Notes: generated by a model from the letters alone, not told the origin. A stretch of DNA of 64,000 nucleotides from Catellatospora sp. IY07-71 (GCF_018326265.1 NZ_AP023360.1:3897501-3961500); one strand, 5' to 3'; positions 34,010-42,846 are shown, counted from the stretch's first letter. A program made the numbers and translations.

Positions 34010-34738
34010 ATGGGCAGACCTGCGCAGATCTTCGCCGCGTCCGGCATGCTGCGGCTGCCGCCGGGCAGCCCGCCGCGCCGGCGCAGCCCGCTGCTGGACC
34101 ACGCCGTCTCGCTGACGGGGGTGGCGCGGGCGCGGATCTGCTACGTGCCCACCGCGGTCGGCGACGACCCGGCCGCGATCGCCGCGTTCCACAACGCGTT
34201 CTCCGACACCGACCACCGGATCAGCCACCTGCGCCTGTTCCCGCAGCCCAACCACGGCGGACTGCGCGAGTTCCTGCTGTCGCAGGACCTGATCTGGGTC
34301 AGCGGCGGCAGCGTGGTCAACCTGCTCGCCGTGTGGCGGGCGCACCGGCTGGACGCGATCCTGCGCGAGGCGTGGGAGGCGGGGGTGGTGCTCGGCGGCG
34401 GCAGCGCGGGCAGCATCTGCTGGCACGTCGGCGGCAGCACCGACTCGTTCTCCGACGACCTGGACCCCGTCACGGACGGGCTGGCGTTCCTGCCGTACAG
34501 CAACGGCGTGCACCACGACTACCCGCCCCAGCCGCGGCGTGAGCGGCTGCACGAGTACATCGGCTCGGGCCTGCTGCCCGCCGGTTACGCCACCGAGGAC
34601 GGCACCGGCCTGCACTACGTCGGCACCGAGCTGGCCGAGGCGGTCACCTGCGCCCCGAGCGCCCACGCCTACCGCGTCGAGGCCGACGCCGACGGCCTGG
34701 TCGCCGAGACGCCCCTCCCGGCCCGGCTCATCGCCTGA
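34010..34738 (+). CDS. S51-family peptidase (peptidase E-like)
   Basis: 242 residues. GGGSAGSICW contains the nucleophile elbow (Gly-x-Ser-Ala-Gly) of S51 serine peptidases such as dipeptidase E and cyanophycinase. LIWVSGGSVVNLLAVWRAH and HHDYPPQPRRERLHEYI are further family segments, the latter with the catalytic His. Probably cytoplasmic and Asp-dipeptide-specific by family; cyanophycin is less likely without neighbouring genes. Confidence 0.88.
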   Translation: MGRPAQIFAASGMLRLPPGSPPRRRSPLLDHAVSLTGVARARICYVPTAVGDDPAAIAAFHNAFSDTDHRISHLRLFPQPNHGGLREFLLSQDLIWVSGGSVVNLLAVWRAHRLDAILREAWEAGVVLGGGSAGSICWHVGGSTDSFSDDLDPVTDGLAFLPYSNGVHHDYPPQPRRERLHEYIGSGLLPAGYATEDGTGLHYVGTELAEAVTCAPSAHAYRVEADADGLVAETPLPARLIA

Positions 34739-35074
34739 CCCACCCCCGGCGGCCCGCGGCGCCCCTCGGCGCGGCTGAAGATCGCTGTCCCGTGTCCAAA
34801 CCTCTGGTGTAACCACACTTCTCGACACGAGACGCCGATCATCCCCGGCGACCGCGTGACTTCACGTCCCGCGTACCCCAAGGGGTTGAAAGGGTTTTCA
34901 GTGGCGGTGTGGCGGGGTCAGGGGCATGCCATAGATGTGTTGGACTCTTTACATGGCTGAAATCTGTTGCTAGCTTTCAGAAACTTTCAATCGCCTTGCG
35001 CAAGAACGGTGGCCGCCGTCGCTCCTGACCAGCGACTTCCGTCGATGGCGCACGGCCGCGTGTGAGGAGCTGTC
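34739..35074 (+). promoter_or_regulatory. 336-bp leader of the alpha-amylase gene with repeated CTTTCA motifs
   Basis: No gene is visible. This stretch is AT-richer than its surroundings. CTTTCAG at 34974-34980 and CTTTCAA at 34984-34990 form a direct repeat, and CTGAAA at 34957-34962 forms an inverted repeat with the first. GGTTTTCAG-like sequence recurs near 34895. Actinomycete amylase genes are commonly controlled by LacI/MalR-type repressors through short repeated sites near the promoter; whether this is such a site is inference. GAGGAG precedes the GTG start at 35075. Confidence 0.4.
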
Positions 35075-37852
35075 GTGAGCGCAACTCGTCGTGCTCGCGC
35101 CCGGTGGGGAGCAACGCTGCTCGCCCTGACCGGTCTCGTCGCGAGCCTGGTCCCGCTGCTGACGTTGCCCGCGTCGGCCGCCAACACCGTCACCGTCTTC
35201 TACCGCCCCAACACGAGCTGGACGACGGTCAACATCCACTACGCGCCCACCGGCGGCTCCTGGACCGCCGTGCCCGGCGTGGCGATGGACGCGGCCTGCA
35301 CCGGCTGGCGCAAGAAGACCATCGACCTGGGTACGGCCACCGGGCTGCAGGTGGTGTTCAACAACGGCTCGGGGACCTGGGACAACAACGGGGGAGCCAA
35401 CTACGCCCTCGGCACCGGCAACGTGACCGTGTCGGGTGGCGTGAAGGGCACCGGCGACCCGTGCAGCACCGCGAGCCCGTCGCCCGGGAACAGTGTCACC
35501 GTCTTCTACCAGCCGAACGCGAGCTGGACGACGGTCAACATCCACTACGCGCCCACCGGCGGCTCCTGGACCGCCGTGCCCGGCGTGGCGATGGACGCGG
35601 CCTGCACCGGCTGGCGCAAGAAGACCATCAGCCTGGGTACGGCCACCGGGCTGCAGGTGGTGTTCAACAACGGCTCGGGGACCTGGGACAACAACGGGGG
35701 AGCCAACTACGCCCTCGGCACCGGCAACGTGACCGTGTCGGGTGGCGTGAAGGGCACCGGCGATCCGTGTGGCACCGCGAGCCCGTCGCCGTCGCCGTCG
35801 CCCTCGGCGTCCCCGTCCGCGTCACCCTCGCCGTCCGCGTCGCCGACGCCCTCGCCGTCCGCGTCGCCGACGCCCTCGCCGTCGCCGAGCACCCCGCCGC
35901 CCACCACGACCGGCACCATGCTGGGCGGCGACCCGCGCAAGGACTCGATCTACTTCGTGATGACGGCGCGTTTCTACGACGGCGACGCCGCCAACAACCG
36001 GGGCGGCAGCCAGCACACCAAGTCGGGCAACGCGGCCAACAACGACCCGATGTTCCGCGGCGACTTCTCCGGCCTGATCGCCAAGCTCGACTACATCAAG
36101 GCGCTCGGCTTCTCCGCCGTCTGGATCACGCCGGTGGTGCTCAACCGGTCCGACTACGACTACCACGGCTACCACGGCTACGACTTCTTCCGGGTCGACG
36201 CCCGGCTGGAGTCGCCCGGCGCGAGCTACCAGCAGCTCATCGACACCGCGCACGCCAAGGGCCTGAAGATCTACCAGGACGTGGTGTACAACCACAGCTC
36301 CCGCTGGGGCGCCAAGGGCCTGTTCACGCCGAAGGTGTACGGCGTGCGCGACACCCAGTGGAGCTGGTACTACGACGTGCCGAACCCGTCGTTCACCTAC
36401 GACGGCCTGTCCGTCGAGCCGAACTCGGGCAAGAGCCACTACACCGGCGACCTGTGGTCGACGCCCGAGCCCGCGGGCAACACCTGCCGCAACTGGGGCG
36501 TGTTCACCGGGTTCTACAGCGCCGAGGGCTACAAGGTCTACAACTGCCAGTGGCCGAACCCGACCTCGGGCATGTTCCCGAGCAGCCTGTTCCACCAGTG
36601 CTGGATCGGCAACTGGGAGGGCGAGGACGCGCGCAGCTGCTGGCTGCACGAGGACCTGGCCGACTTCAACACCGAGAACGCGGCGGTGCAGCAGTACCTG
36701 ATCGACGCGTACAACCGGTTCATCGACATGGGGGTGGACGGCTTCCGGATCGACACCGCCGTGCACATCCCGCGGGTCACCTGGAACCGGCGCTTCCTGC
36801 CCGCCCTGGAGAGCAAGCTGATCAGCAAGTACGGCGCGGCCAAGGCCAAGGACTTCTACGTCTTCGGCGAGGTCGCCGCGTTCGTCAACGACAAGTGGAA
36901 CCGCGGCTCGGTCAACCACTCCGCCCAGTTCTTCACCTGGAAGGAGCGCGCGGCCTACAGCGCCGACGACGCGACCGCCGCGATCGAGCAGTTCGACTAC
37001 GAGAACAACCTGGGCACCGGCAACCAGCCGACCAGCACCAACGCGTTCCTGCAGGGCAACGTCTACCACGCGCCCGACAAGACGAAGTTCTCCGGCATGA
37101 ACATCATCGACATGCGCATGCACATGAACTTCGGTGACGCGCCCAACGCGTTCTGGAACGGCAAGGACTCCGACGACAGCGTCAACGACGCCACGTACAA
37201 CGTGGTGTACGTCGACTCGCACGACTACGGGCCGAACAAGTCGAGCACCCGCTACGCCGGGGGCACCGACGCGTGGGCGGAGAACGTGTCGCTGATGTGG
37301 ACGTTCCGCGGCGTGCCGACGCTGTACTACGGCTCGGAGATCGAGTTCCAGGCCGGCAAGCAGATCGACTGCGGGCCGAGCTGCCCGCTGGCGAACACCG
37401 GCCGGGCGTACTACGGCGCCAACCTGGAGGGCACCGTCACCGCGGCCGACTTCGGCGTGGTGGGCAACGCCTCCGGCGCGGTCGCCACCACGCTGAGCAA
37501 GCCGCTGGTCAAGCACGTGCAGCGGCTCAACCAGATCCGCCGCGCGGTCCCGGCGCTGCAGATGGGGCAGTACTCCACGGAGGGCGTCACCGGCCAGATG
37601 GCGTTCAAGCGCCGCTACACCAGCGGCACGGTGGACAGCTTCGCGCTGGTCACCGTCTCCGGCACCGGCACGTTCACGGGCATCCCGAACGGCGTCTACA
37701 CCGACGCCGTCACCGGGACGTCGGTCACCGTCACCAACGGGACCCTGACCGCGTCCGTGTCCGGCAAGGGCAACCTGCGGGTGTACGTGCTCAGCCTGCC
37801 CGGCAACCCGGCCCCCGGGAAGGTGGGCACGGACACCGCCTGGGCGCGCTGA
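35075..37852 (+). CDS. Secreted GH13 alpha-amylase with two CBM25 starch-binding modules
   Basis: 925 residues from GTG 35075. The signal peptide ends near LPASAA. Two nearly identical CBM25-type starch-binding modules follow (about residues 36-128 and 139-230), then a Ser-Pro-Ala linker to about 275. The GH13 catalytic barrel has all four conserved regions: DVVYNHSS, GFRIDTAVH (nucleophile Asp560), FGEVA (acid/base Glu599) and VDSHDYGP (Asp717). A C-terminal beta-domain closes the protein. It should hydrolyse starch or related alpha-glucans outside the cell. The SP linker is low-complexity coding DNA (about 35783-35900). Confidence 0.93.
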   Translation: MSATRRARARWGATLLALTGLVASLVPLLTLPASAANTVTVFYRPNTSWTTVNIHYAPTGGSWTAVPGVAMDAACTGWRKKTIDLGTATGLQVVFNNGSGTWDNNGGANYALGTGNVTVSGGVKGTGDPCSTASPSPGNSVTVFYQPNASWTTVNIHYAPTGGSWTAVPGVAMDAACTGWRKKTISLGTATGLQVVFNNGSGTWDNNGGANYALGTGNVTVSGGVKGTGDPCGTASPSPSPSPSASPSASPSPSASPTPSPSASPTPSPSPSTPPPTTTGTMLGGDPRKDSIYFVMTARFYDGDAANNRGGSQHTKSGNAANNDPMFRGDFSGLIAKLDYIKALGFSAVWITPVVLNRSDYDYHGYHGYDFFRVDARLESPGASYQQLIDTAHAKGLKIYQDVVYNHSSRWGAKGLFTPKVYGVRDTQWSWYYDVPNPSFTYDGLSVEPNSGKSHYTGDLWSTPEPAGNTCRNWGVFTGFYSAEGYKVYNCQWPNPTSGMFPSSLFHQCWIGNWEGEDARSCWLHEDLADFNTENAAVQQYLIDAYNRFIDMGVDGFRIDTAVHIPRVTWNRRFLPALESKLISKYGAAKAKDFYVFGEVAAFVNDKWNRGSVNHSAQFFTWKERAAYSADDATAAIEQFDYENNLGTGNQPTSTNAFLQGNVYHAPDKTKFSGMNIIDMRMHMNFGDAPNAFWNGKDSDDSVNDATYNVVYVDSHDYGPNKSSTRYAGGTDAWAENVSLMWTFRGVPTLYYGSEIEFQAGKQIDCGPSCPLANTGRAYYGANLEGTVTAADFGVVGNASGAVATTLSKPLVKHVQRLNQIRRAVPALQMGQYSTEGVTGQMAFKRRYTSGTVDSFALVTVSGTGTFTGIPNGVYTDAVTGTSVTVTNGTLTASVSGKGNLRVYVLSLPGNPAPGKVGTDTAWAR
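35189..35484 (+). repeat. Direct repeat unit 1 encoding a CBM25 module
   Basis: 296-bp unit with a 306-bp period to the second copy at 35495-35790. By eye the two differ at about nine positions, so the module was duplicated recently or is being homogenised. Confidence 0.9.
35495..35790 (+). repeat. Direct repeat unit 2 encoding a CBM25 module
   Basis: Second copy of the 35189-35484 unit, joined to it by a 10-bp spacer and followed directly by the Ser-Pro linker coding region. Confidence 0.9.
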
Positions 37853-37871
37853 TCCCGGCGGCACGCGGGCA

Positions 37872-37893
37872 GCGGGCGGACCTTTCCGCCCGC
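37872..37893 (+). terminator. Terminator hairpin after the amylase gene
   Basis: GCGGGCGGA (37872-37880) pairs with TCCGCCCGC (37885-37893) across a 4-nt CCTT loop, 20 bp after the amylase stop. Confidence 0.6.
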
Positions 37894-38042
37894 GGCCCGC
37901 ACCGTCCGGACGCAGAAGTTGTACGGTCGGATATGTGACCGTCCGACAACGACTCTGACCAGGTAAGACGATGGGACGGGCGGCCCGCGGCGCGGACGGG
38001 TGCGGCGCGGGCACTGGCTCTCAGTGGCGCGCTCGTCGCACA

Positions 38043-38723
38043 ATGCTGATCATGCGTTGGTTCGGACCGCGGCGCCCCGTCCGCCCCGCGGAGGCAGCCT
38101 GGCTCGACACGTCCCTGGCGTGGCTGTCGGCGGAGTTCGGGCGCGACCCGCTCAAGCCGCCGCCGGCCCGCCCCGCCGACCTCGTGCCCGAGGGCTACCG
38201 CGGGGACGTGCAGGAGGCGCGCACCCTGCTCGACGCGCTGTGCGTGCGCATGGGCGTCGACCCGGTCCGGGTCGAGCTGGAGCTGCACGCGGGGCCGCTG
38301 CCCGAGGGGCACCACCGGGTGCGGGCCGGGCACCCGGTGATCGCGGTCGGCTTCGGGCACGCCGCCGCGCCCGTGCCGCTGATCGCCACCATCGCGCACG
38401 AGCTCGCGCACGTGCTGCTGCTCGGTGACGGGCGCATCGCCGCCGGCCAGCCGGACTCCGAGCGGCTGGCCGACCTGGTCACCGTCTACTTCGGCCTCGG
38501 CGTGTTCGGGGCGGCCACGGCGGTGCGGTGCGCGCGGCGCCGCCCAGGGATGAACCTGCCGCTGTACGCGTACGCGCTGGCGCACTACGCCTGGCAGCGC
38601 GGCGAGCCCGACCCGGAGTGGGCCGCCGACCTGCGGTTCGCCATGCGGCTGCGGCTGCGCCGGGGCCTGCGGCACCTGGCCTACCGCGCCGCGGCCGACC
38701 CGGCGTCGGCCCACTCGCTGTAG
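38043..38723 (+). CDS. HExxH metalloprotease-like protein, unknown family
   Basis: 226 residues from ATG 38043 (ATG 38052 is equally possible). IAHELAHVLLLGDG near the middle is a clean HExxH zinc motif, followed by a Glu in SERLADLVTVYFGLG that fits a downstream third ligand, as in gluzincin-type sites. No signal peptide; the C-terminus is basic. Probably a cytoplasmic zinc peptidase or a protein with that fold. The last 43 bp overlap the convergent Nudix gene. Confidence 0.75.
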   Translation: MLIMRWFGPRRPVRPAEAAWLDTSLAWLSAEFGRDPLKPPPARPADLVPEGYRGDVQEARTLLDALCVRMGVDPVRVELELHAGPLPEGHHRVRAGHPVIAVGFGHAAAPVPLIATIAHELAHVLLLGDGRIAAGQPDSERLADLVTVYFGLGVFGAATAVRCARRRPGMNLPLYAYALAHYAWQRGEPDPEWAADLRFAMRLRLRRGLRHLAYRAAADPASAHSL

Positions 38724-39133
38724 GGCACGCCGCCGCGCCGGTGCGCCAGGGCCGCGCCGGCATAGCCGACCAGCGGCGTGGGCAGCTTGTGCAGGGAGAA
38801 CCAGTGCAGGTCGGCGCACTTGCCCGGCTCGGCGTTGACCGGCTCGCCGGACCAGCGGCGCACCTCGAAGAACAGGTTGAGCCGGGGCGGCTGTTCGGCG
38901 TAGTGCAGCAGGTGCACCAGCTCGGCCTGGGCCGGGTCGAGGGCCAGGCCCAGCTCCTCGGCGGCCTCGCGCACCAGCGCGTCCAGCGGGGTCTCGCCCG
39001 GCTCGACGTGGCCGGCGGGCAGGTGCCAGCAGCCGTCCGACCAGCCGGTGTTGAGCCGCAGCCCCAGCAGCACGTCGTCGCCGCGCCGGAGGATCAGGTG
39101 GACCGCGACGATCGCCTGTGCCCTGTGCTTCAC
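38681..39133 (-). CDS. Nudix hydrolase
   Basis: 150 residues from GTG 39133. The Nudix box is complete (GHVEPGETPLDALVREAAEE then LGL). I reject the longer TTG start at 39169 because that TTGACG looks like a -35 element; see the promoter entry. NTP-type housecleaning substrates are likely but not predictable. The 3' end overlaps the HExxH gene by 43 bp, tail to tail. Confidence 0.88.
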   Translation of the reverse strand: MKHRAQAIVAVHLILRRGDDVLLGLRLNTGWSDGCWHLPAGHVEPGETPLDALVREAAEELGLALDPAQAELVHLLHYAEQPPRLNLFFEVRRWSGEPVNAEPGKCADLHWFSLHKLPTPLVGYAGAALAHRRGGVPYSEWADAGSAAAR

Positions 39134-39139
39134 CTGCGC

Positions 39140-39169
39140 ATTCTCGAACACCTGTACGATCTTCGTCAA
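39140..39169 (-). promoter_or_regulatory. Sigma-70-type promoter giving a probable leaderless Nudix mRNA
   Basis: On the minus strand TTGACG (39169-39164) and GAGAAT (39145-39140) are 18 bp apart. The usual start point, 7 nt after the -10 box, falls on the first base of GTG 39133. Leaderless mRNAs are common in actinomycetes. Confidence 0.5.
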
Positions 39170-39207
39170 GCGGCGCGCCGGTCGCGGCGGCGTCTAGGAT
39201 GCCGCCC

Positions 39208-39711
39208 ATGACCACTCCTGTCACCACCGGCGCGGGGCAGAGCCTCCAGCCGCTGCGGCTGATGTTCAGCCTGGCCCTGCTCGGGTACGCCGCACTCCAC
39301 CTGGGTTTCCAGCTGCTGACGTGGATCATCCCCGCGATGGGGACCACCCTGGTCTCCCGTTCCCTGAACGCCGACTTCCTCGACCTGCTCGTGCTGTCGT
39401 TTCCACTGGTCGCGGTACTGATCGCCACCCACCTCGCGCCGCAGCTCGCCGCCGCCAAGGTGCTCAGCCTGGTCGCGCTCGTGGAGTACGCCGTGGCGGT
39501 GTTCTTCGGTGCGATCGCCTTCCTGATCGGTCTCGGCGGGTTCGGCTGGGTGGACACTTTCCCGGAGGCCGTCCAGGCGCTGGGGCACATGGTGCTCACC
39601 GTCGCCCGGCTCGGGCTGGTGGCGCTGGCCGGCTACGCCGTGCTGCGGGTCTTCCTGGCGCTGGGCGGCCGGATCACGGTGCCCGCTGCGCTGAAGTCGC
39701 CGACTCCGTGA
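39208..39711 (+). CDS. Integral membrane protein, unknown function
   Basis: 167 residues from ATG 39208. Four hydrophobic helices (about residues 20-45, 58-80, 86-108 and 128-150) after a Thr-rich N-terminus; no charged loops of note. Resembles many small actinomycete integral membrane proteins of no known role. Followed by a canonical terminator. Confidence 0.78.
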   Translation: MTTPVTTGAGQSLQPLRLMFSLALLGYAALHLGFQLLTWIIPAMGTTLVSRSLNADFLDLLVLSFPLVAVLIATHLAPQLAAAKVLSLVALVEYAVAVFFGAIAFLIGLGGFGWVDTFPEAVQALGHMVLTVARLGLVALAGYAVLRVFLALGGRITVPAALKSPTP

Positions 39712-39729
39712 GCTGACTCCGCACGAACA

Positions 39730-39759
39730 CTCCGGCCGGGCTGCCCGGCCGGAGTTTTT
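39730..39759 (+). terminator. Rho-independent terminator with T-run
   Basis: CTCCGGCCGG pairs with CCGGCCGGAG around a short loop and is followed by TTTTT at 39755-39759, 18 bp after the membrane protein stop. The best textbook terminator in the window. Confidence 0.85.
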
Positions 39760-39789
39760 GCTGCTCAGCAATGGGGTTATAGACATGTA

Positions 39790-39804
39790 ACCCCTAGTGG
39801 GGGT
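39790..39804 (+). promoter_or_regulatory. ACCCC-N5-GGGGT inverted repeat before the RHH-ClpN gene
   Basis: ACCCC (39790-39794) and GGGGT (39800-39804) flank TAGTG, 38 bp upstream of the RHH-ClpN start, in an AT-rich promoter-like stretch. The protein has an N-terminal ribbon-helix-helix, so autoregulation at this site is possible. Confidence 0.35.
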
Positions 39805-39841
39805 AGAAACAGCTAATCAATCGTCTCCGAGGGGAGCCGCC

Positions 39842-40585
39842 ATGCCGAAGATCAACGTCTACCTGCCCGACGACCTGGCCGACGCGGTGCGCGAGGCCGG
39901 GGTGCCGGTCTCCGCCGTGTGCCAGCGCGCGCTGGAGCAGGCGGTGCGCCGGGTCACCATGATCCGCGCGACCGCGCTGTCGGATCTGGACGGCGCCGAC
40001 CTCACCACCCGGCTGCCGCACGCCACCGGCCGCACCCACACCGTGCTGCGCCTGGCCGCCGAGCAGGCCCGCGACGCGGGCTCCGCGGTGGTGAGCACCG
40101 GCCACCTGCTCGGCGCGATCCTCGCCGAGGGCGACAACCTGGCCCTGCGGGTGCTCGGCGCGATGGAGGTCGAGCCGGCGGACGTCGCCCGGTGGCTGGC
40201 CGCCGAGCGTGACGCCGAGGCGGGCGCCGGGCCGGACGGCACCCGCCGGTTCAGCGTGCCCGCCGCCGGTGTGCTGGAGCTGGCCGCCACCGAGGCGACC
40301 GGCTTCGGCCACAACTACCTCGGCACCGAGCACCTGCTGCTGGGCCTGGTCGCCGAGCCGGACGGCACCGGCGGCCGGGTGCTGCGCACGGGCGGCGTCG
40401 AGCTGCGCCCGGCCCGCCGTGCCGTGGCCGCCGCGCTCGCCGGGTTCGTGCACCTGCGGGCCAAGAACCAGGGCGCGGCGGCGGCTGCCGACCCGGCGGC
40501 GCTGGCCGAGATCGTCCGGCGCGAGCTGGCACCGCTGGTGGCGCGGGTGGAGCAGCTGGAGGAGCGGGTGGCCACGCGTGGCTGA
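39842..40585 (+). CDS. Ribbon-helix-helix plus Clp N-terminal (ClpN) domain protein
   Basis: 247 residues, GAGGGGAG upstream of ATG. Residues 1-37 (INVYLPDDLADAVREAGVPV, then CQRALEQAVRR) resemble a CopG-like RHH DNA-binding arm. Two Clp repeats follow (AEQARDAGSAVVSTGHLLGAIL and AATEATGFGHNYLGTEHLLL), and a C-terminal coiled helix ends in VARVEQLEERV. There is no AAA module, so it is not ClpA/C. Such proteins may be DNA-binding sensors with a ClpN ligand- or adaptor-binding fold. Overlaps the next gene by 8 bp, so they are coupled. Confidence 0.85.
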   Translation: MPKINVYLPDDLADAVREAGVPVSAVCQRALEQAVRRVTMIRATALSDLDGADLTTRLPHATGRTHTVLRLAAEQARDAGSAVVSTGHLLGAILAEGDNLALRVLGAMEVEPADVARWLAAERDAEAGAGPDGTRRFSVPAAGVLELAATEATGFGHNYLGTEHLLLGLVAEPDGTGGRVLRTGGVELRPARRAVAAALAGFVHLRAKNQGAAAAADPAALAEIVRRELAPLVARVEQLEERVATRG

Positions 40586-41549
40586 CCGGGTGCTGCTGCT
40601 GGCGACGAAGGACACCGTCGCCCACCGCCGCCGCCCAGGACGCGAGTCCGTCGCGACCGGGGCCGAGCTGCTCGCCGCGGCCGGCCCGGTCGCCGCCGGG
40701 GTGACCGCCGTGGACGTCATGAGCGAGCCGGGCTGGGACCTGTCGCCCACCACCCTGCTCGCCCTGGCGCGCCGGGTGCGCGAGGCGGTCACCTCGGGTG
40801 AGTACGGCGGGATCGTGCTCACCCAGGGCGTCGACGCCATGGCCGAGACGGCGTACCTGATCGACCTGGTGCTGGGAGAGGAGGCAGCGCGGGCGGCGGT
40901 CGTGCTGACCGGCGCGGTGCGGGCACTGGACGATCCGGACGGCGACGGCCCGGCCAACCTCGCCGGGGCGCTGGCCGCGGCGGCCGATCCGGCGGTGCGC
41001 GGGCTAGGCGCGGTGGTCTGCGCGCACGGCGAGGTGCACGCCGCGCGGTGGGTGACGCTGGTGGACGCGTCGCGCCCGGACGGGTTCGGCTCGGCGCCGT
41101 ACGGGCCGGTCGGCCGGGTGGTGGACGGGCGGGTGCGGCTGCTGACCGCCCCGCCGCCCCGGCCGCCCGCGGTGACCGGCCCGCCGGAGTGGGACGTGGT
41201 CCTGCTCAAGACGTATCCCGGGATCAACCCGGAGCTGCTCGCTTCGCTCGTCGACGGTGGTGCGCGCGGCGTGGTGCTGGAGGGGACCGGGCGGGGCAAC
41301 GTGCCCGCGAGCCTGTTCGCGGCGATCAGCGAGCTGCTGGACGCCGACGTGCCCGTGGTCATCGCCTCGCGCAGCCACCATCCGGCGGAGGACGGGCTGC
41401 CGCCGGACCAGGCGATGGCCGAGCGCCTCGGCGCGATCAGCGCCCGCGGGCTGCGCCCGGAGCAGGCCCGGGTGGCGCTGATGGCCGCGCTCGGCAACGG
41501 CGACGAGTGGGGAGTGGACGCCGTGCGCGACTGGTTCGCCCGACTCTGA
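40578..41549 (+). CDS. Asparaginase/glutaminase-fold protein with altered active-site motifs
   Basis: 323 residues from GTG 40578, overlapping the RHH-ClpN stop by 8 bp. The type I/II asparaginase layout is visible: VLLLATKDTVAH (canonical TGGTI here TKDTV, keeping the second Thr, Thr13), LTQGVDAMAETAYLIDLVL (canonical TDTM reads VDAM, so the Thr is Val while the Asp remains), VVLTGAVR, and a C-terminal GVVLEGTGRGNVP domain. Hydrolytic activity is doubtful; a binding or sensing role, or amidase of other specificity, is possible. Partner of the RHH-ClpN protein by coupling. Confidence 0.82.
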   Translation: MADRVLLLATKDTVAHRRRPGRESVATGAELLAAAGPVAAGVTAVDVMSEPGWDLSPTTLLALARRVREAVTSGEYGGIVLTQGVDAMAETAYLIDLVLGEEAARAAVVLTGAVRALDDPDGDGPANLAGALAAAADPAVRGLGAVVCAHGEVHAARWVTLVDASRPDGFGSAPYGPVGRVVDGRVRLLTAPPPRPPAVTGPPEWDVVLLKTYPGINPELLASLVDGGARGVVLEGTGRGNVPASLFAAISELLDADVPVVIASRSHHPAEDGLPPDQAMAERLGAISARGLRPEQARVALMAALGNGDEWGVDAVRDWFARL

Positions 41550-41673
41550 GGGGGTACACATCGCACACCCTGTCCGTCCAGGTGTAAGACAGTTGACTGT
41601 ACTTCGATGTGATTTGCCCTAGTGTGCGGCTTGATTACCGTCGCCGCATTGCGCGCGCACACTGGGGAGTGAC

Positions 41674-42846
41674 ATGGACGTCAGGACCGTCGGCGGCGCC
41701 ACCCGGCTGCAGCCGGACTTCACACGGGTCAACGAGCTGGCGGTCCGGACAGAACGGCTGCCGCGCCGGGAACGTGACGGCGTGCTGCCGTTCCCGGCCG
41801 TGATGTGGCTGTGGGTCGGGCTCGCGGCGCTGCTGCGCCTGGTGGTGTGGCTGGCCGCCGCCGCGCTGTGCGTCGGCGCGGTCGCGGCTTCGACCGTCGA
41901 GCCCGGCGTGCCCGGCGCGCTCGTGGTGCCGGTCGCGGCGGTGGCGCTCGCGGCCGTGCTCGGGCACCTCGCCCGGCGGCTGCGCCGCCGCAGCCCGGCC
42001 GGCTGGCAGGCCGCCGTGGCCGGGGAGTACTGGTCCTGGCGGCGCCCGCCCGGCCGCTTCGAGCACGAGCCCGTGCTGCTCGACCCGCCCGCGTGGCTGC
42101 GCGACCCGCTGCACCGCCGCCTGCTGCGTTGGGTGCGGCCCGCCGGCCAGGCCGTGCCGCACACCGAGCGGGTCACCTGGGCCCGGCGCTGGGCGCTCAG
42201 CCGCGAGCTGCGCGCGGCCGCGCCGCGGCTCACCGTGGTCACCGCGCTGACCGCCGTGCTCACCGTCGGCGCGTGGCGGGCCGGCTGGCTGGCCGCCGCC
42301 GCGCCCGCGATCGTGCCGGGCGACGTACACCTCAACGGGCGGGTGCCCAACCCCGACGTGCTTCCCGCGCTCGACGTCGCGGTGGCCGCCGCCGCCGACT
42401 ACGCCTGGCAGCTCGCCGATCTGGTGCCGCTGCTCAACCTGACCGAGGTGCTCGGCTGGGACCGCCCCGCCGCGCTGGCCGGCGGCGGCCTGCAGGACGC
42501 CCTGGCCCTGCTGTTCCGCGTGTCCGTGCTGCTGGTCGCCGCCGCCACCGTGCTCCGCATGCTCGGCCGCCGGGTCGACGTCGAGGCCAAGCCGCCGCTG
42601 CTGGCCGGCCAGGTCGAACGCGCCCTGGTCGAGGAGCTGGTCAAGGCCCGCCGCCTGCTCGGCGACGGCGGCCGCCACGACGCCCGCCTGTTCGCCGCCG
42701 CCTGCCGCCGCCTGCGCGCCGACGAGGTCCCCGTCCCCCCGCCGTACGACGAGTGGAACGCCGAATCGCTCGCCCACACCCTCGCCCTCGAACAGTCCTG
42801 GATGAACGACTGGCGCGTCCCCGAACAACGCTCCGTCCTGTCCTGA
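41674..42846 (+). CDS. Polytopic membrane protein, unknown function
   Basis: 390 residues; CTGGGGAG precedes ATG 41674. Hydrophobic helices at about residues 45-73 and 80-95, then a soluble Arg/Pro-rich region, two more spans near 195-215 and 285-300, and a charged C-terminal tail (KPPLLAGQVERALVEELVKARRLL, ending in SVLS). No family recognised. The stop codon is followed after one base by a family-A repeat. Confidence 0.75.
   Translation: MDVRTVGGATRLQPDFTRVNELAVRTERLPRRERDGVLPFPAVMWLWVGLAALLRLVVWLAAAALCVGAVAASTVEPGVPGALVVPVAAVALAAVLGHLARRLRRRSPAGWQAAVAGEYWSWRRPPGRFEHEPVLLDPPAWLRDPLHRRLLRWVRPAGQAVPHTERVTWARRWALSRELRAAAPRLTVVTALTAVLTVGAWRAGWLAAAAPAIVPGDVHLNGRVPNPDVLPALDVAVAAAADYAWQLADLVPLLNLTEVLGWDRPAALAGGGLQDALALLFRVSVLLVAAATVLRMLGRRVDVEAKPPLLAGQVERALVEELVKARRLLGDGGRHDARLFAAACRRLRADEVPVPPPYDEWNAESLAHTLALEQSWMNDWRVPEQRSVLS

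Noticed and set aside
35771-35910. Short repeated units that could be taken for a CRISPR or minisatellite
   Set aside because: They are repeated Ser-Pro-Ala codons of the amylase linker. A similar tract at about 45820-45940 is the kinase linker.
37911-37955. Possible operator GTTGT..CGGTC/GACCG..ACAAC near 37920-37950
   Set aside because: The two sides do not align cleanly and the spacing is irregular, so it could be chance.
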